Source: Planctomycetaceae bacterium
Lineage (GTDB): Bacteria > Planctomycetota > Planctomycetia > Planctomycetales > Planctomycetaceae
NCBI GenBank assembly: GCA_002722955.1
Contig: PBMZ01000112.1
Location: 1 to 39,624, forward strand
Direction: 5' to 3'
Length of the DNA stretch: 39,624 bases
Positions 8,864-18,300 of the stretch are shown here, piece after piece. Made by a program: the position numbers and the translations under genes. The notes beneath the pieces are model-generated. The model was not told where the DNA came from and did no database searches. It was given only the letters and a program-made list of their open reading frames with translations. Position 1 is the first letter of the stretch, and each line of letters starts with the position of its first letter.

Positions 8864-10114
8864 TCAAAGCAAGACCCCCGCGATACAAGCCGTCATGCAA
8901 CATGCGAGCATCCCACCAAACATGGCTCGCATTCCCAATGCCGCGAGGTCGCCGCGTCGCTCGGGAGCAATGCCGCCGATGCCGCCGATCTGAATTCCGA
9001 TCGATCCAAAATTCGCAAATCCCGACAACGCATAAGTCATAATGACCGTCGTGCGTTCGCTCAGTTGATTCTCGGCACCCGCCGCCGATGCGTTGGCCAA
9101 TTGATCGTAGGCCACGAACTCTGTCAGCACCAGTTTGACACCGAGCAACTCGCCGCACTTCATACAGTCCTGGGTCTCAATTCCCATTAGCCATGCAATT
9201 GGCCAAAACACATAACCCAACAAAACCTGAATCGACCACTCTTGGCCGAAGAAGTTGCCAAACCAACCAATGATGGCATTGCACATTGCCAGCAGCGCAA
9301 GGAACGCAATCAACATCGCACAAACATTCAACGCCAACTTCATTCCATCAGACGCGCCAATTGCGGCCGCTTCTACGATGTTGCTTCCAGGCTTCTCGGT
9401 CGAAGTCTGGACAAACCCCAACGTCTCCGGTTGATCGACCTCGGGCTGCATGACCTTCGCGATCAGCAATGCGGCCGGTGCTGAGATCACCGAAGCCGTC
9501 AACAAGTGACCGGCGTTGATGCCCATGCCAACATAGGCGGCCATCACGCCGCCGGCAATTGTCGAAAAGCCACCAACCATCACCGCCATCAATTCGGACT
9601 TTGTCATACCGAGCACATAGGGGCGAACGACTAGCGGAGCTTCCGTCTGTCCAACAAAGATGTTTGCAGCAGCAGAAAGGCTTTCGGCTCCTGACGTGCC
9701 CAGTGACTTTTGCATGACGATCGCCAGCAGCCGGATGATCTGCTGCATGATGCCAATGTAATACAGTACCGACATCAACGCCGAGAAAAACACGATCGTT
9801 GGCAACACACCGAAAGCAAAAGTCCGCAGCAGCGTGAACGGTGCGGGTAAACCGTCCTCACCCTCGCGCGGATAGACGTTGAACATGAACTCGCTGCCAG
9901 AGCCGACGAAACTCATCAGCGTACGAAAGAAATCGTCGAACTTGCCAAAGGCAGATCGTCCAAATGGTGTTTTCAAAATCAGAAGCGCAAACACAATTTG
10001 AAGCAATAGGCCGCCACCAATGATGCGCCAGTTGAGACGTTTGCGGTCGGAGCTAATCAGCCATGCCAAGCCGATCATTGCAAACAGACCGAAGAAACTA
10101 ATGACGCGTTCCAT
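8864..10114 (-). CDS. Concentrative nucleoside transporter (CNT/NupC family)
   Basis: This 416-residue polytopic inner-membrane protein resembles concentrative nucleoside transporters, which import nucleosides with Na+ or H+. Visible family features include the N-terminal helices ([14 protein letters not shown]), the Nup_N-type region with LKTPFG, the gate region [29 protein letters not shown], and the C-terminal part with EFVAYDQLA and [19 protein letters not shown]. The length matches the family. It starts 51 nt after upp ends and runs to the mazG start. Together with upp it suggests uptake and salvage of pyrimidines. The exact nucleoside and coupling ion are not determined. Confidence 0.93.
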   Translation of the reverse strand: MERVISFFGLFAMIGLAWLISSDRKRLNWRIIGGGLLLQIVFALLILKTPFGRSAFGKFDDFFRTLMSFVGSGSEFMFNVYPREGEDGLPAPFTLLRTFAFGVLPTIVFFSALMSVLYYIGIMQQIIRLLAIVMQKSLGTSGAESLSAAANIFVGQTEAPLVVRPYVLGMTKSELMAVMVGGFSTIAGGVMAAYVGMGINAGHLLTASVISAPAALLIAKVMQPEVDQPETLGFVQTSTEKPGSNIVEAAAIGASDGMKLALNVCAMLIAFLALLAMCNAIIGWFGNFFGQEWSIQVLLGYVFWPIAWLMGIETQDCMKCGELLGVKLVLTEFVAYDQLANASAAGAENQLSERTTVIMTYALSGFANFGSIGIQIGGIGGIAPERRGDLAALGMRAMFGGMLACCMTACIAGVLL

Positions 10115-10165
10115 ATCTAGAATGTCTTTCGTTAGACGTTCAGACGAATGACGGTGGTGCTCATA

Positions 10166-10807
10166 TCAGCGTTGCGTATTAAAGATGCGATCGCCGGCAT
10201 CGCCCAAACCCGGCACGATAAATTTGTTCGCGTTCAATTGTTCGTCGATGGCGCAAACATGAATGCTCACATCTGGAAACAGGCGAGAGACCTCTTCGAT
10301 GCCTTCCGGAGCCGCGATGATCGACAACACTTGGCAGCGTTCGACTCCCCAGCGTTGCAGCGCACTCAATGCCGCACAGGCCGAGCCGCCTGTTGCCAAC
10401 ATCGGATCCAACACTAATGCCACGTCGCTGGGTTCGGATTCGGGAAGCTTGCTGTAGTATTCGACGGGCTGCGCCGTTGCCTCATCGCGGTAAAGTCCTA
10501 AGTGCCAGACTTCGGATGATGGAATTAAGTCGAGAATCGGTTCAACCATTCCCAAGCCGGCTCGCAAGATTGGCACCAACGCGATTCGCTGCGCCAGCTT
10601 GGACCCCGTCATCGCTGTTAACGGAGTCGTCACCTCAAGCGGTTCAAGCGCTAAATCTTGCGTCGCCTCGTACGCTAATAGCTCAGCCAAGCGGCGGACG
10701 CAGGACCGAAACTCTTCCGGTTGCGTCGCCACGTCTCTTAGCCGAGACACATGGTGCCGCATCAAGGGATGCTGAACTTCACTGGCTTTCACTGTCTCAC
10801 CAGACAT
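10166..10807 (-). CDS. upp: Uracil phosphoribosyltransferase
   Basis: Upp converts uracil and PRPP to UMP in pyrimidine salvage. The 213-residue protein matches the bacterial family throughout: N-terminal HPLMRHHVSRLRD, the VPILRAGLGM segment, the PRPP loop DPMLATGGS (about residues 132-140), and the uracil-binding C-terminus with GLGDAGDRIFNTQ. It heads the minus-strand run upp, CNT transporter, mazG, EEP protein. About 34 nt upstream of its ATG lies the structured element 10841-10944, which is either the end of the M3 peptidase transcript or a leader of this operon. No further regulatory sequence is recognised. Confidence 0.96.
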   Translation of the reverse strand: MSGETVKASEVQHPLMRHHVSRLRDVATQPEEFRSCVRRLAELLAYEATQDLALEPLEVTTPLTAMTGSKLAQRIALVPILRAGLGMVEPILDLIPSSEVWHLGLYRDEATAQPVEYYSKLPESEPSDVALVLDPMLATGGSACAALSALQRWGVERCQVLSIIAAPEGIEEVSRLFPDVSIHVCAIDEQLNANKFIVPGLGDAGDRIFNTQR

Positions 10808-10840
10808 GATTTACTCGCTGAAACAAGGACTAACTCAAAT

Positions 10841-10944
10841 CTACCCGCCCCCGACTTTACGTCGGGGTTTCTTGCGTTTTTGCACTACAGGACAAATAGT
10901 GCATAGACGCGAGAACGCCTGAGATAAACTCAGGGGCGGGCAGG
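10841..10944. repeat. Cloverleaf-like element of four nested stems between prlC and upp
   Basis: An outer stem pairs CTACCCGC (10841-10848) with GCGGGCAG (about 10936-10943) with one mismatch. It encloses three hairpins: CCCCGAC-TTTAC-GTCGGGG, then a long one with TTCTTGCGT/ACGCGAGAA around TGCACTA/TAGTGCA, then CCTGAG-ATAAA-CTCAGG. The element begins 18 nt after the minus-strand M3 peptidase stop and ends 34 nt before the upp start. It could be a terminator, a structured leader or RNA, or a palindromic mobile repeat. It is not a tRNA. Confidence 0.6.
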
Positions 10945-10961
10945 TTTTCATCTGCCACATG

Positions 10962-13070
10962 CTAACTCAAACCGTTATGCTTCAGTAGTGGCTCTGGAGA
11001 AGGCTCTCGGCCGCGGAACGCCTTGAAGACTTCCATCGGATGTTGACTCCCACCGAGCGCCAAGACGGTGTCACGAAATCTTCGGCCCGTTTCGGCAACC
11101 GCTTGCTCGTCATCGAGCCCAGCTTCTTCGAACGCATTGAAAGCATCGGCACTCAGAACTTCTGCCCACTTGTAACTGTAATAGCCGGCCGCATAGCCAC
11201 CAGAAAAGATATGCTGAAATGCACACAGGCTGCGGTCTTCTTCCAATTGCGGCAACACCGAAGTCTTCTGGCTTACAGATCGTTGCACTTCGAAAACGGT
11301 TTGATCACCGTCTGGATCGAAATTGGAATGCAATGTCATATCAGTCATACCGAACAACAACTGTCGCAGCATCATCGTACCGGCACGATACGTTCGGGCG
11401 GCGCACAGCTTTTGGAACAGATCGTCCGGCAACGGCTCGCCAGTTTCGTAATGCCCCGAGATACCCATTAACGTCGGGCGATGATAACACCAGTTTTCCA
11501 TGAATTGACTGGGAAGTTCCACAGCATCCCACTCGACGCCGTTGATTCCTGATGCGTCGGCTTCATCGATCGTTGTGAGCATATGTTGGAGGCCGTGTCC
11601 GAACTCGTGGAACAGGGTTTCGACCTCACGGAAAGTCATCAAGGACGGCGTGTCACCAACGGGAGGCGTTCCATTGCAGACCAAATGAGCCACCGGTAAG
11701 ACGACCTCGCCGTTTACTCGGCGACGCACCATGCACTCGTCCATCCACGCGCCGCCTCGTTTGTCGGCCGGTCGCGAATACGGGTCCAGATAGAATGCCG
11801 CCAATGGCGTTCCGTCTTGATCAGCGATCTTGAAGAAGCGGACGTCCGGATTCCAAATCGGAGCCTCGCCTTCTGCGGCGACAACTTGGATGCCGAAGAT
11901 TCTCTCGACCAATTCGAACATGCCAGTCAGGGCGCGGTCCAAAGGGAAGTATGGGCGGATTTCTTCATCGGTATAATCGAAGCGGCTTTCGCGCAGTCGC
12001 TCTGCCCAGAAACCGATGTCCCAATGCCTAAGCTGTTCATCGAAACCGTTCTCTTTGGCAAGAGCCTGCACATCGGCAAGGTCCGTTTGTGCTGCGTCCC
12101 ACGATGCGGATCGCAGCGTTTCAAACATCTTTTCAACATCCGGAACACTCGGAGCCATCTTCGACGCCAAGCTCAAATCGGCGAAAGTATCGAAGCCGAG
12201 CAACTTGGACTTCTCAGCCCGCAGACGCAGAATCTTCGGAATTAATCCCGAGTTATCGAACTCGTCGCTGGACGCGCGAGTGATGAATGCTCGGTAAACT
12301 TGTTCGCGAAGTTCTCGTTTTTGGCAGTGCTCTAAGAACGGTCCCAAACAAGGAATGTCTAACGTGACGCGCCACGGGCCGGATTCCGGTGTGGCCTGTT
12401 CGTCTTCGGCCAATTCGCTGCCGTCTTCCATCTTTGCCATGTTGCTGGCTTGAGCCATCAGGGCCAACAGGCTGCTGGGCATGCCTTCGACATCGGCAGG
12501 ATCAGTTAGGTCCAAATGAAACGCCTTCGTCGCATCGAGCACATTGTTCGAGAAATCCGTGCTGATCTGCGAAAGCTCCTGCGAGATCTCGTTGAATCGC
12601 TCGCGTTCTTCACCCTCAAGCCCAATGCCAGATAGTTCGGATGATTGGATCCGCTTTTCGATGATCCGCTGTTGTGCGTCATTCAGCGAAGCCCATTCAT
12701 CGCCGTCGCGAATGGCCTTGTATCCTTCGTACAACGGTTTGCTCTGACCACAGCGCAGACCGAAGGTGACGATGTCAGGACTAACAGCATCATATGCTTC
12801 CCTCAACTCGGCCGAGTTCTTGACGCCATGCAGGTGAGAGACCGGTCGCCACGCGTACTCGAACGGCACATCCATTTGCTCCAACGGTTCCATCAGCCCG
12901 GCCCATGTAGGCACGATGTTCTCTTCAATTGAAGTCAATTGTGCGTCGACGTCGGCAAGGATCTTCTTGATAGCGGGTACAATATGCTCGGGTTCGATTT
13001 CATCGAATCGCGGCAATCCTTCCGAGACAAGCAGCGGATTATTGTCAAGTTCCTGGTTCGTTTCTGACAT
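10962..13070 (-). CDS. prlC: M3 family metallopeptidase, oligopeptidase A-like
   Basis: This 702-residue cytosolic zinc peptidase of the thimet oligopeptidase/OpdA type degrades short peptides, including released signal peptides. The zinc motif HEFGH is at residues 488-492 and the third ligand is probably E518 in VELPSQFMENW. The N-terminus (NPLLVSEGLPRFDEI followed by EPEHIVPAI) resembles E. coli OpdA, and there is no signal peptide. The substrate region near the C-terminus has GGYAAGYYSYKWAEVL. Length fits the family (about 680). It is transcribed away from the LOG gene and appears to be a single-gene unit, flanked by hairpin copy C upstream and the cloverleaf element downstream. Confidence 0.95.
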   Translation of the reverse strand: MSETNQELDNNPLLVSEGLPRFDEIEPEHIVPAIKKILADVDAQLTSIEENIVPTWAGLMEPLEQMDVPFEYAWRPVSHLHGVKNSAELREAYDAVSPDIVTFGLRCGQSKPLYEGYKAIRDGDEWASLNDAQQRIIEKRIQSSELSGIGLEGEERERFNEISQELSQISTDFSNNVLDATKAFHLDLTDPADVEGMPSSLLALMAQASNMAKMEDGSELAEDEQATPESGPWRVTLDIPCLGPFLEHCQKRELREQVYRAFITRASSDEFDNSGLIPKILRLRAEKSKLLGFDTFADLSLASKMAPSVPDVEKMFETLRSASWDAAQTDLADVQALAKENGFDEQLRHWDIGFWAERLRESRFDYTDEEIRPYFPLDRALTGMFELVERIFGIQVVAAEGEAPIWNPDVRFFKIADQDGTPLAAFYLDPYSRPADKRGGAWMDECMVRRRVNGEVVLPVAHLVCNGTPPVGDTPSLMTFREVETLFHEFGHGLQHMLTTIDEADASGINGVEWDAVELPSQFMENWCYHRPTLMGISGHYETGEPLPDDLFQKLCAARTYRAGTMMLRQLLFGMTDMTLHSNFDPDGDQTVFEVQRSVSQKTSVLPQLEEDRSLCAFQHIFSGGYAAGYYSYKWAEVLSADAFNAFEEAGLDDEQAVAETGRRFRDTVLALGGSQHPMEVFKAFRGREPSPEPLLKHNGLS

Positions 13071-13115
13071 TGGTGGCTCGATCTTCCGTGTTGTAGATTG
13101 TTTGTTGACCGATTC

Positions 13116-13148
13116 AGAAGCCCGGCTTTTTGAAAAAAACGGGCTTCT
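13116..13148. repeat. Intergenic hairpin repeat, copy C
   Basis: The arms AGAAGCCCG (13116-13124) and CGGGCTTCT (13140-13148) are extended by a T5/A7 inner stem. This copy lies between the divergent prlC and LOG genes, 46 nt before the prlC start. It is therefore not at an obvious transcript end, which argues that the family is a dispersed repeat and not only a terminator. Confidence 0.75.
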
Positions 13149-13321
13149 TTACCGAGTGGTTGATCAGAGATTTCAAATCCATCAGGCTCCCATCCACCGC
13201 CGAAGTGTAACAAATCCATCTCCCATTGCCGATTGCTACGATTGCACAATTCCCCGGTAGCTAAGTACCCTTTCGAGACAAGAAGTCGAAATCACAAGAA
13301 TGAACGGCAACACCAACAGCA

Positions 13322-13930
13322 ATGTCTGACATCAACAATATTTGCGTGTTCTGCGGATCGAAATTTGGCAACGACGATCTTTTCCGCCAATCCGCTCATG
13401 AGTTGGGTGATTTGATTGCTCAAAACGGCAAGCAACTCGTCTATGGCGGCGGCAGCGTTGGCTTGATGGGAGTCGTCGCAGATGCGGTCTTGGAAAACGA
13501 CGGACACGTGATCGGTGTGATTCCGGAACGTTTGGCAACGGAAGAATTGCTACACGCCAAAGTCCCCGACATGCGAGTCACCGCAGACATGCACGCTCGT
13601 AAAGCGACAATGGCCGAGTTAGCGGACGTCTTCATTGCCTTACCCGGCGGCTACGGCACGTTCGAAGAATTGTTCGAGATCATCACTTGGGCTCAACTGG
13701 GATTTCACCGAAAGCCCATTGGATTGCTGAATATCGCCGGCTTCTACGACCCTTTGATTCAAATGATCGATCAATCCATCACGGCCGGATTCATTAAGTC
13801 TGACAATCGTGATTTGATCGTTGTACGAACTACTGTTAGCGAAATGCTCGACGCCATCGAAACTCACGAACTGCCGCAAGTACGCGTCTGGAATGGACCA
13901 CAAACAACACCTCAACAGGAGACATCATGA
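13322..13930 (+). CDS. LOG family protein (TIGR00730), nucleoside 5'-monophosphate phosphoribohydrolase-like
   Basis: The LOG (Lonely Guy) fold cleaves the N-glycosidic bond of nucleoside monophosphates; plant members release active cytokinins and bacterial members (YgdH/PpnN relatives) act on purine nucleotides. The 202-residue protein has the N-terminal VFCGS motif, GGGSVGLMG, and the diagnostic PGGYGTFEE at residues 108-116 preceded by RKATMAELAD. The Rossmann-like domain is complete. It overlaps the SDR gene by 4 nt (ATGA), so the two are almost certainly co-transcribed and translationally coupled. The physiological substrate is not known. Confidence 0.94.
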   Translation: MSDINNICVFCGSKFGNDDLFRQSAHELGDLIAQNGKQLVYGGGSVGLMGVVADAVLENDGHVIGVIPERLATEELLHAKVPDMRVTADMHARKATMAELADVFIALPGGYGTFEELFEIITWAQLGFHRKPIGLLNIAGFYDPLIQMIDQSITAGFIKSDNRDLIVVRTTVSEMLDAIETHELPQVRVWNGPQTTPQQETS

Positions 13931-14688
13931 GCGATCAATCTTTCCAAGACAAAACTGTCCTCGTTACCGGCGGCTCTCGAGGCATCGGCCGAGCAATCTC
14001 TGTGCGTTTGGCAAGTGACGGCGCGAAGGTCGCCGTGAATTATGTCAACAACCAAGCCAAGGCTGACGAAGTCGTCGCCGAGATCACTGAAGCTGGCGGA
14101 ACAGCAATCGCCGTCCAAGGTGATGTAGCCTGCGGCGACTCAACCCGCGCAATGGTTCAGAAAACACGTGAAGCTTTCGGCCCGATTGACATGTTGGTCA
14201 ACTCCGCTGGCATCAGCATCGTCGAACACGCCACTGACGTCACATGGGAGACCTGGAAGCAGACCATGAACGTAAATCTGGACGGAACGTTCAATGCGAT
14301 CTACGCAGTCAAGGACGAGATGATCGAGCGCGAATTCGGTCGTATCGTTTTGATTTCGTCGATCGCGGCCCTTCGAGAACGCGAAAATCAAGTGCACTAC
14401 TCAGCCTCGAAAGCGGCCGTCATTGCGATGACTCGCTGCTGTGCACAAGCGTGGGCTAAGCACAATATTCGCATCAACTGTATCTGCCCCGGACTGATTG
14501 AAACCGAGATGGCCTACACGCTGGCACCGGAAGTTCACGAGCACATCGTCAAGAACACGCCAATGGGACGGAAGGGTACACCGGAAGAGATGGCCGCGCT
14601 CTGCCGATTCTTGCTGAGCGATGAATCAAGCTTCATGACGGGCCAAACGATCGTTTCGAGCGGCGGCCGAGTCATGTTGCCCGGCTAA
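13927..14688 (+). CDS. SDR family oxidoreductase (FabG-like)
   Basis: This classical short-chain dehydrogenase/reductase has 253 residues. It carries the cofactor motif TGGSRGIG (14-21), NSAG in VNSAGIS, and the catalytic triad S145, Y158 and K162 (YSASK). Residues N39-Y40-V41 after the second strand, with no acidic residue ending it, fit NADP preference (inference). The sequence resembles 3-oxoacyl-ACP reductases, but many SDRs of other function look the same and no fatty-acid genes are adjacent. Its ATG overlaps the LOG stop. A weak terminator candidate lies about 140 nt downstream. Confidence 0.93.
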   Translation: MSDQSFQDKTVLVTGGSRGIGRAISVRLASDGAKVAVNYVNNQAKADEVVAEITEAGGTAIAVQGDVACGDSTRAMVQKTREAFGPIDMLVNSAGISIVEHATDVTWETWKQTMNVNLDGTFNAIYAVKDEMIEREFGRIVLISSIAALRERENQVHYSASKAAVIAMTRCCAQAWAKHNIRINCICPGLIETEMAYTLAPEVHEHIVKNTPMGRKGTPEEMAALCRFLLSDESSFMTGQTIVSSGGRVMLPG

Positions 14689-14827
14689 TGGCTCACTGTG
14701 CAACGCAAGCCACCTGGCGGTGTCCCGGCTTCGCCCGTCGCGAGCCGAAAATCAAAGGGCCGGCTACCGATCACAAGCGCGGGCCAACGCTTAAATGAAA
14801 GGCAGCCGACCACAAATGGCATTCCAC

Positions 14828-14857
14828 AAAAGCACGCTCATCAGCAGCGTACTTTTT
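14828..14857 (+). terminator. Possible rho-independent terminator after LOG-SDR
   Basis: The stem AAAAGCACGCT / AGCGTACTTTT has one mismatch and a 7-nt loop, and is followed by five T residues. It lies 140 nt after the SDR stop, farther than usual, so the assignment is tentative. Confidence 0.45.
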
Positions 14858-14919
14858 GCTCGGCGACTTGTGTAGATGGACTGCTTTCCGATTGGGCCCA
14901 TGTTGGCAGTTTGCGACCC

Positions 14920-14950
14920 TTGTTCCACAGCTAATATCGCTGTGGAACAA
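14920..14950. repeat. 11-bp perfect inverted repeat
   Basis: TTGTTCCACAG (14920-14930) and CTGTGGAACAA (14940-14950) surround a 9-nt A/T-rich loop. No T-run follows. It may be a second stop signal or an operator-like palindrome; nothing adjacent decides between them. Confidence 0.45.
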
Positions 14951-15119
14951 CTAACATATCGGTTGTTGCAGATTTCTCAAGCCAACCGCTTATTTTTATT
15001 CCAGACTGCCGACACCCACACGTCTATATAACAGACCATATTTATGCAATAGTCGACGTTATGGACAAATGGTCCGGTGTCTGTGCAGGCGGGACTGAAA
15101 AGGAGTTCGCTCGAGTCGA

Positions 15120-17305
15120 TTACATTGCCAGTCGAAGCACGTATACCGTTCCGTTGCTGTTTAGCGTCACGACATGCCGTCCGGTCGGCCCAAGCTGAAT
15201 CTTCTTAATGAGGCCGTTCTTAGGTGTCACGTTCAGCGTCTGCTGTGGTTCGCTCAGATCGTCGAGATCCCAAATTCGCAACACGCCATCGTTGGTCACA
15301 ACCACAGCACGACGGTCGAGGATATCAAGATCGACAACAGGGCCCGCATCTTGAACCTCTGCACGTGCGGAGGCTTCACCCGTTTCAAGTCTCCAGAGTG
15401 TGAGCCGACCAACCGAGTCGCCGCTTACCAACGTCTTGCCATCGGCCAGGAAACAGACGGATGTATAATCAGGAACAACTTTATCTGAGTTTGGTCGTAG
15501 TGTCTTCACAACCTTGCCGGTTTTTGTGTTCCAGATAGTGATGGACGCAAAGCCGCCACCAGCAAGCTGGCTTTTGTCACGGCTGTAATCCAAGCTGTGA
15601 TGCGGTGCGTCTTCCAATGAATACGGCAATTTGCGTATCACGTCACCTGAATACACGTCGTGAATGTAGACCCCATCAAACTGAACTCCCTTAGCGATTT
15701 CATTATCGGCCAGATTCAAGGCAACACTTATCATGCGATCGACGTAGTCGAAGGCCTGAATCTTTTTTTTGACCAACAATGTCGAAGACTTGACTGGACT
15801 TTGATGACGAGCCTACGGCAAACTGGTCTCGTGCACGATTCGGTCATCTTTGGACTCCAAAGGGTGACGTTGCCTTTTGAATTAGAGAAGGCAAACAGGT
15901 CGCCCGCAGCACTTGAAGACATGGCTTGGATTCCGTGACCAAATTTCAAATCCTTTTGTGATTCTCCCGTCGAAAGATCGTAACGCTTGATGACTTTGCG
16001 GTGGATCGAGACAAACAACGTCTTGCAATCTTGCGAATACAGGGTTGCAGCAACGCGACTTGGCACTCGAATTTGAAGCAGCTCGTTGAGCGTCGACGTT
16101 TCGTATATCCGCACCAAGCCAGATTCGTCACCGACCGCAAAGGTTTTCTTGTTCGGTGACAACGTGAGGGCTTTCAATTCGGCGGAATCTGGCAAGTAAA
16201 TGGACTTGTCTTTCGATCCGTCATTTGTGTTCCAAACACGAATGCAAGCGTCGTCGGCAATACTAATGAGCTGCGTAGCGCTGTTGATTGAAACTAAACC
16301 GGTGACGGGCTCCAATGTTTCAGGCGATCATCGCCGATGATGCTAACGATGGCATCTGCTGAGCCGGGTTCGGCGAGTTCCGCGGCATTGGCGAATTTGA
16401 CGGGATCGTTTGTTGATAAATCAACTTTTGCGAGGTACTGCTATCGGGATAGAGGATTCTTCCCGTCCACATGAAGTAAAAGACAGCTCCTAAACTGTAG
16501 ATGTCGGCGCGAATATCGGCCGTTTTGCTGTTGAGAGCTTGTTTCGGAGCAATGTAGTCGACGGTCCCAACGCGATCACTGTCGCTCGTCAACTTGTCCG
16601 ATTCGTTTTCTTCACAAAGACTCGAGCAAAGCCTCAAATCCATCAACTTTACGGTGCCGCCGATATCGACTAACAGATTCTCTGGCTTGATATCGCGATG
16701 GACAAATCTGTTTTTATGGGCGTGCTGCAACCCAGCGGCCGCTTGCCGGACATACTCGGCAGCTTGCGTGTAATGGAGAGGTCCGAGTTGTTCGCCCTGT
16801 TGGTCAACGCTCATACCTTCAACGTGTTCCATCACGATGTAAGGAATTCCGTTGGCTTGGTCGAAGTCATAGGCTTGGACGATATTCGGATGCTTCAGCG
16901 AGGCAACAGCGCAGGCTTCTTGAGTGAAACGGGCAAGTGTCTCAGACCTTGAACGCATCACGCGACGAACGACCTTCACCGCCACAAGCCGCCGCATCGT
17001 GATTTGCTCGGCCAAATAAACCGTGCCCATACCGCTGCGGCCAAGCACGTCGAGGATTTTGCATTTGCCAAAGTAAAAGCCGAACATGCGGCCCGCCAGA
17101 AGATGCTTGGCTTGATACGGAGTAATTAAGTCGCTGCGAATCAGCAGTTTTGCCAGTCGATTGGGATCGTCCAGCTTCTTTCGCAACGTTCAATTTGCGG
17201 CAGGATGTGTTTCAAGATCGAAGGTGATAGCAGCTGGCTCTTTTCCAGCACGGCCAGAAACTCGGATGGGATAGGTTGTAACGTGATGTTGCAAAAAGGG
17301 AACAC
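15120..17305 (-). pseudogene. Decayed Ser/Thr protein kinase-WD40 fusion
   Basis: The remains read in order: an N-terminal helix region (SEFLAVLEKSQLLSPS, from about GTG 17305), a frame break near 17190, a Pkn-type kinase domain (16320-17186), a frame break near 16390, WD40-like repeats (15731-16390), then a further frame break and an in-frame TAG near 15815, and more WD40-like repeats to 15120. The kinase keeps the ATP lysine (VAVKV) and HRDIKPEN, but DFG is DLR, APE is APK, and the glycine loop is LGRSGMG. The C-lobe jumps early into the WD40 part, suggesting a deletion. Intact relatives in planctomycetes are signalling kinases with C-terminal beta-propellers. Several independent lesions point to true gene decay, not sequencing error. 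Confidence 0.85.
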
Positions 17306-17330
17306 GTTGCGGAGTCAACTCTGAGATGAA

Positions 17331-17363
17331 AGAAGCGCGGCTTTTGCGAAAAGCCGCGCTTCT
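17331..17363. repeat. Intergenic hairpin repeat, copy D (compensated stem)
   Basis: Perfect 15-bp arms AGAAGCGCGGCTTTT (17331-17345) and AAAAGCCGCGCTTCT (17349-17363) surround a GCG loop. Compared with the other copies, one C-G pair is flipped on both arms, keeping the stem. It lies 28 nt past the stop of the minus-strand alpha/beta hydrolase gene, at the end of the ppx-led operon, so a terminator role is plausible. Confidence 0.85.
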
Positions 17364-17391
17364 GAAATAACTGTGGCTGCGAACCAAGCAA

Positions 17392-18285
17392 CTACTTCTC
17401 ACTCTTTAAGAAACCCTGTTGCTTCAGCCAATCGGCAAGGCGATGGTGCCAAGTCGAAACGGGATTGTTGGATGGGCGGATTCCGTATCCGTGGCCCCCC
17501 GATGCATAGACGTGTAACTCGACAGGGACTTTGTGTTTCTTCAACTCAAGAAACAGCAGCGCTGCCTGAGCACCTCGAAATGCATCATCCGCCGTGACGG
17601 CCATGAATGTTGGTGGCGTGTTCTTCGAGACCCTCACCAGCGGGCCTAACTTCGCGACATTGTCCTTATAATCTGGGCCAAGGTACGCGGCATAAATCGG
17701 ACACAAAAAGTCAGGCCGACAACTGAGTTCATCGGCAGCGTCGATGTTCTCATAAGCGGGCTTGTCCCAGTGAGTTCCCGTCATCACGGTCAAGTGGCCA
17801 CCGGCCGAGAATCCCATCACTCCAACTCGGTTCACATCGATGCCCCAATTTGCTGCGTGGTGCCGCATCAACCGGATTGCTCGCTGAGCGTCTTGCAATG
17901 GTTCGGTATGACGAGCATCCGGATCGCGCCGCGGCACACGATACTTCAACACGGCGGCGGTGACTCCCAGCGAGCTGAACCATTCGGCCAACTCCAAACC
18001 TTCCTTGGGCCAAGCCAGAATGTTGTATCCGCCGCCGGGACAAATCACGATGCCGCAGCCATTGGTCTTTTTCTTGTCGGCTTGATAGACCGTGATTGAT
18101 GGCGTCTCGACATACCGAATTCGCTCGGCATCGGTCGCCTTCTTCAATTGTTCGACACGTGCAGCTGGCACGGGTTTGGCACCAGCTGGCAGTTTATTCT
18201 CGGGCCAAATTCCGATCTCTGGCCGTTCGGCGGCCACCAACGGACTGGCAAAAACCATCAATGCACTGATTGTTAAGTATCTCAC
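17392..18285 (-). CDS. Secreted alpha/beta hydrolase (acetylesterase-like)
   Basis: This 297-residue protein has a signal peptide ending near SPLVAA and an alpha/beta-hydrolase fold. The oxyanion region reads CPGGGYN, the nucleophile S160 sits in GFSAGGH, the acid is D233 or D234 in TADDAF, and the base is H265 in GGHGYG. It resembles planctomycete BD-FAE/xylan-esterase-like enzymes that deacetylate polysaccharides; the substrate is inferred only. Its start lies 15 nt after the plsC stop, so it may be the last gene of the ppx-ppk1-plsC operon despite the different role. Confidence 0.9.
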   Translation of the reverse strand: MRYLTISALMVFASPLVAAERPEIGIWPENKLPAGAKPVPAARVEQLKKATDAERIRYVETPSITVYQADKKKTNGCGIVICPGGGYNILAWPKEGLELAEWFSSLGVTAAVLKYRVPRRDPDARHTEPLQDAQRAIRLMRHHAANWGIDVNRVGVMGFSAGGHLTVMTGTHWDKPAYENIDAADELSCRPDFLCPIYAAYLGPDYKDNVAKLGPLVRVSKNTPPTFMAVTADDAFRGAQAALLFLELKKHKVPVELHVYASGGHGYGIRPSNNPVSTWHHRLADWLKQQGFLKSEK

Positions 18286-18300
18286 AAGAACCTCTTTGAC

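Larger units (their letters stand above)
14689..15119. other. 431-nt non-coding gap between the SDR gene and the kinase pseudogene
   Basis: No convincing gene is seen. A small open frame at 14698-14934 (+) has no ribosome binding site or recognisable domain. The gap holds a hairpin with T-run (14828-14857) and an 11-bp perfect inverted repeat TTGTTCCACAG / CTGTGGAACAA at 14920-14930 and 14940-14950. Confidence 0.6.

Noticed and set aside
8799..9158. N-terminal extension of mazG deep into the nucleoside transporter gene
   Set aside because: The extra 120 residues are an out-of-frame reading of the transporter and bear no MazG similarity.
10841..10944. Cloverleaf element as a tRNA gene
   Set aside because: Stem lengths, loops and conserved tRNA bases do not fit; there is no TTCGA-type T loop and no CCA end.
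14698..14934. Small open frame after the SDR gene
   Set aside because: It has no ribosome binding site, its composition is unlike the neighbours, and it crosses the terminator-like hairpin.
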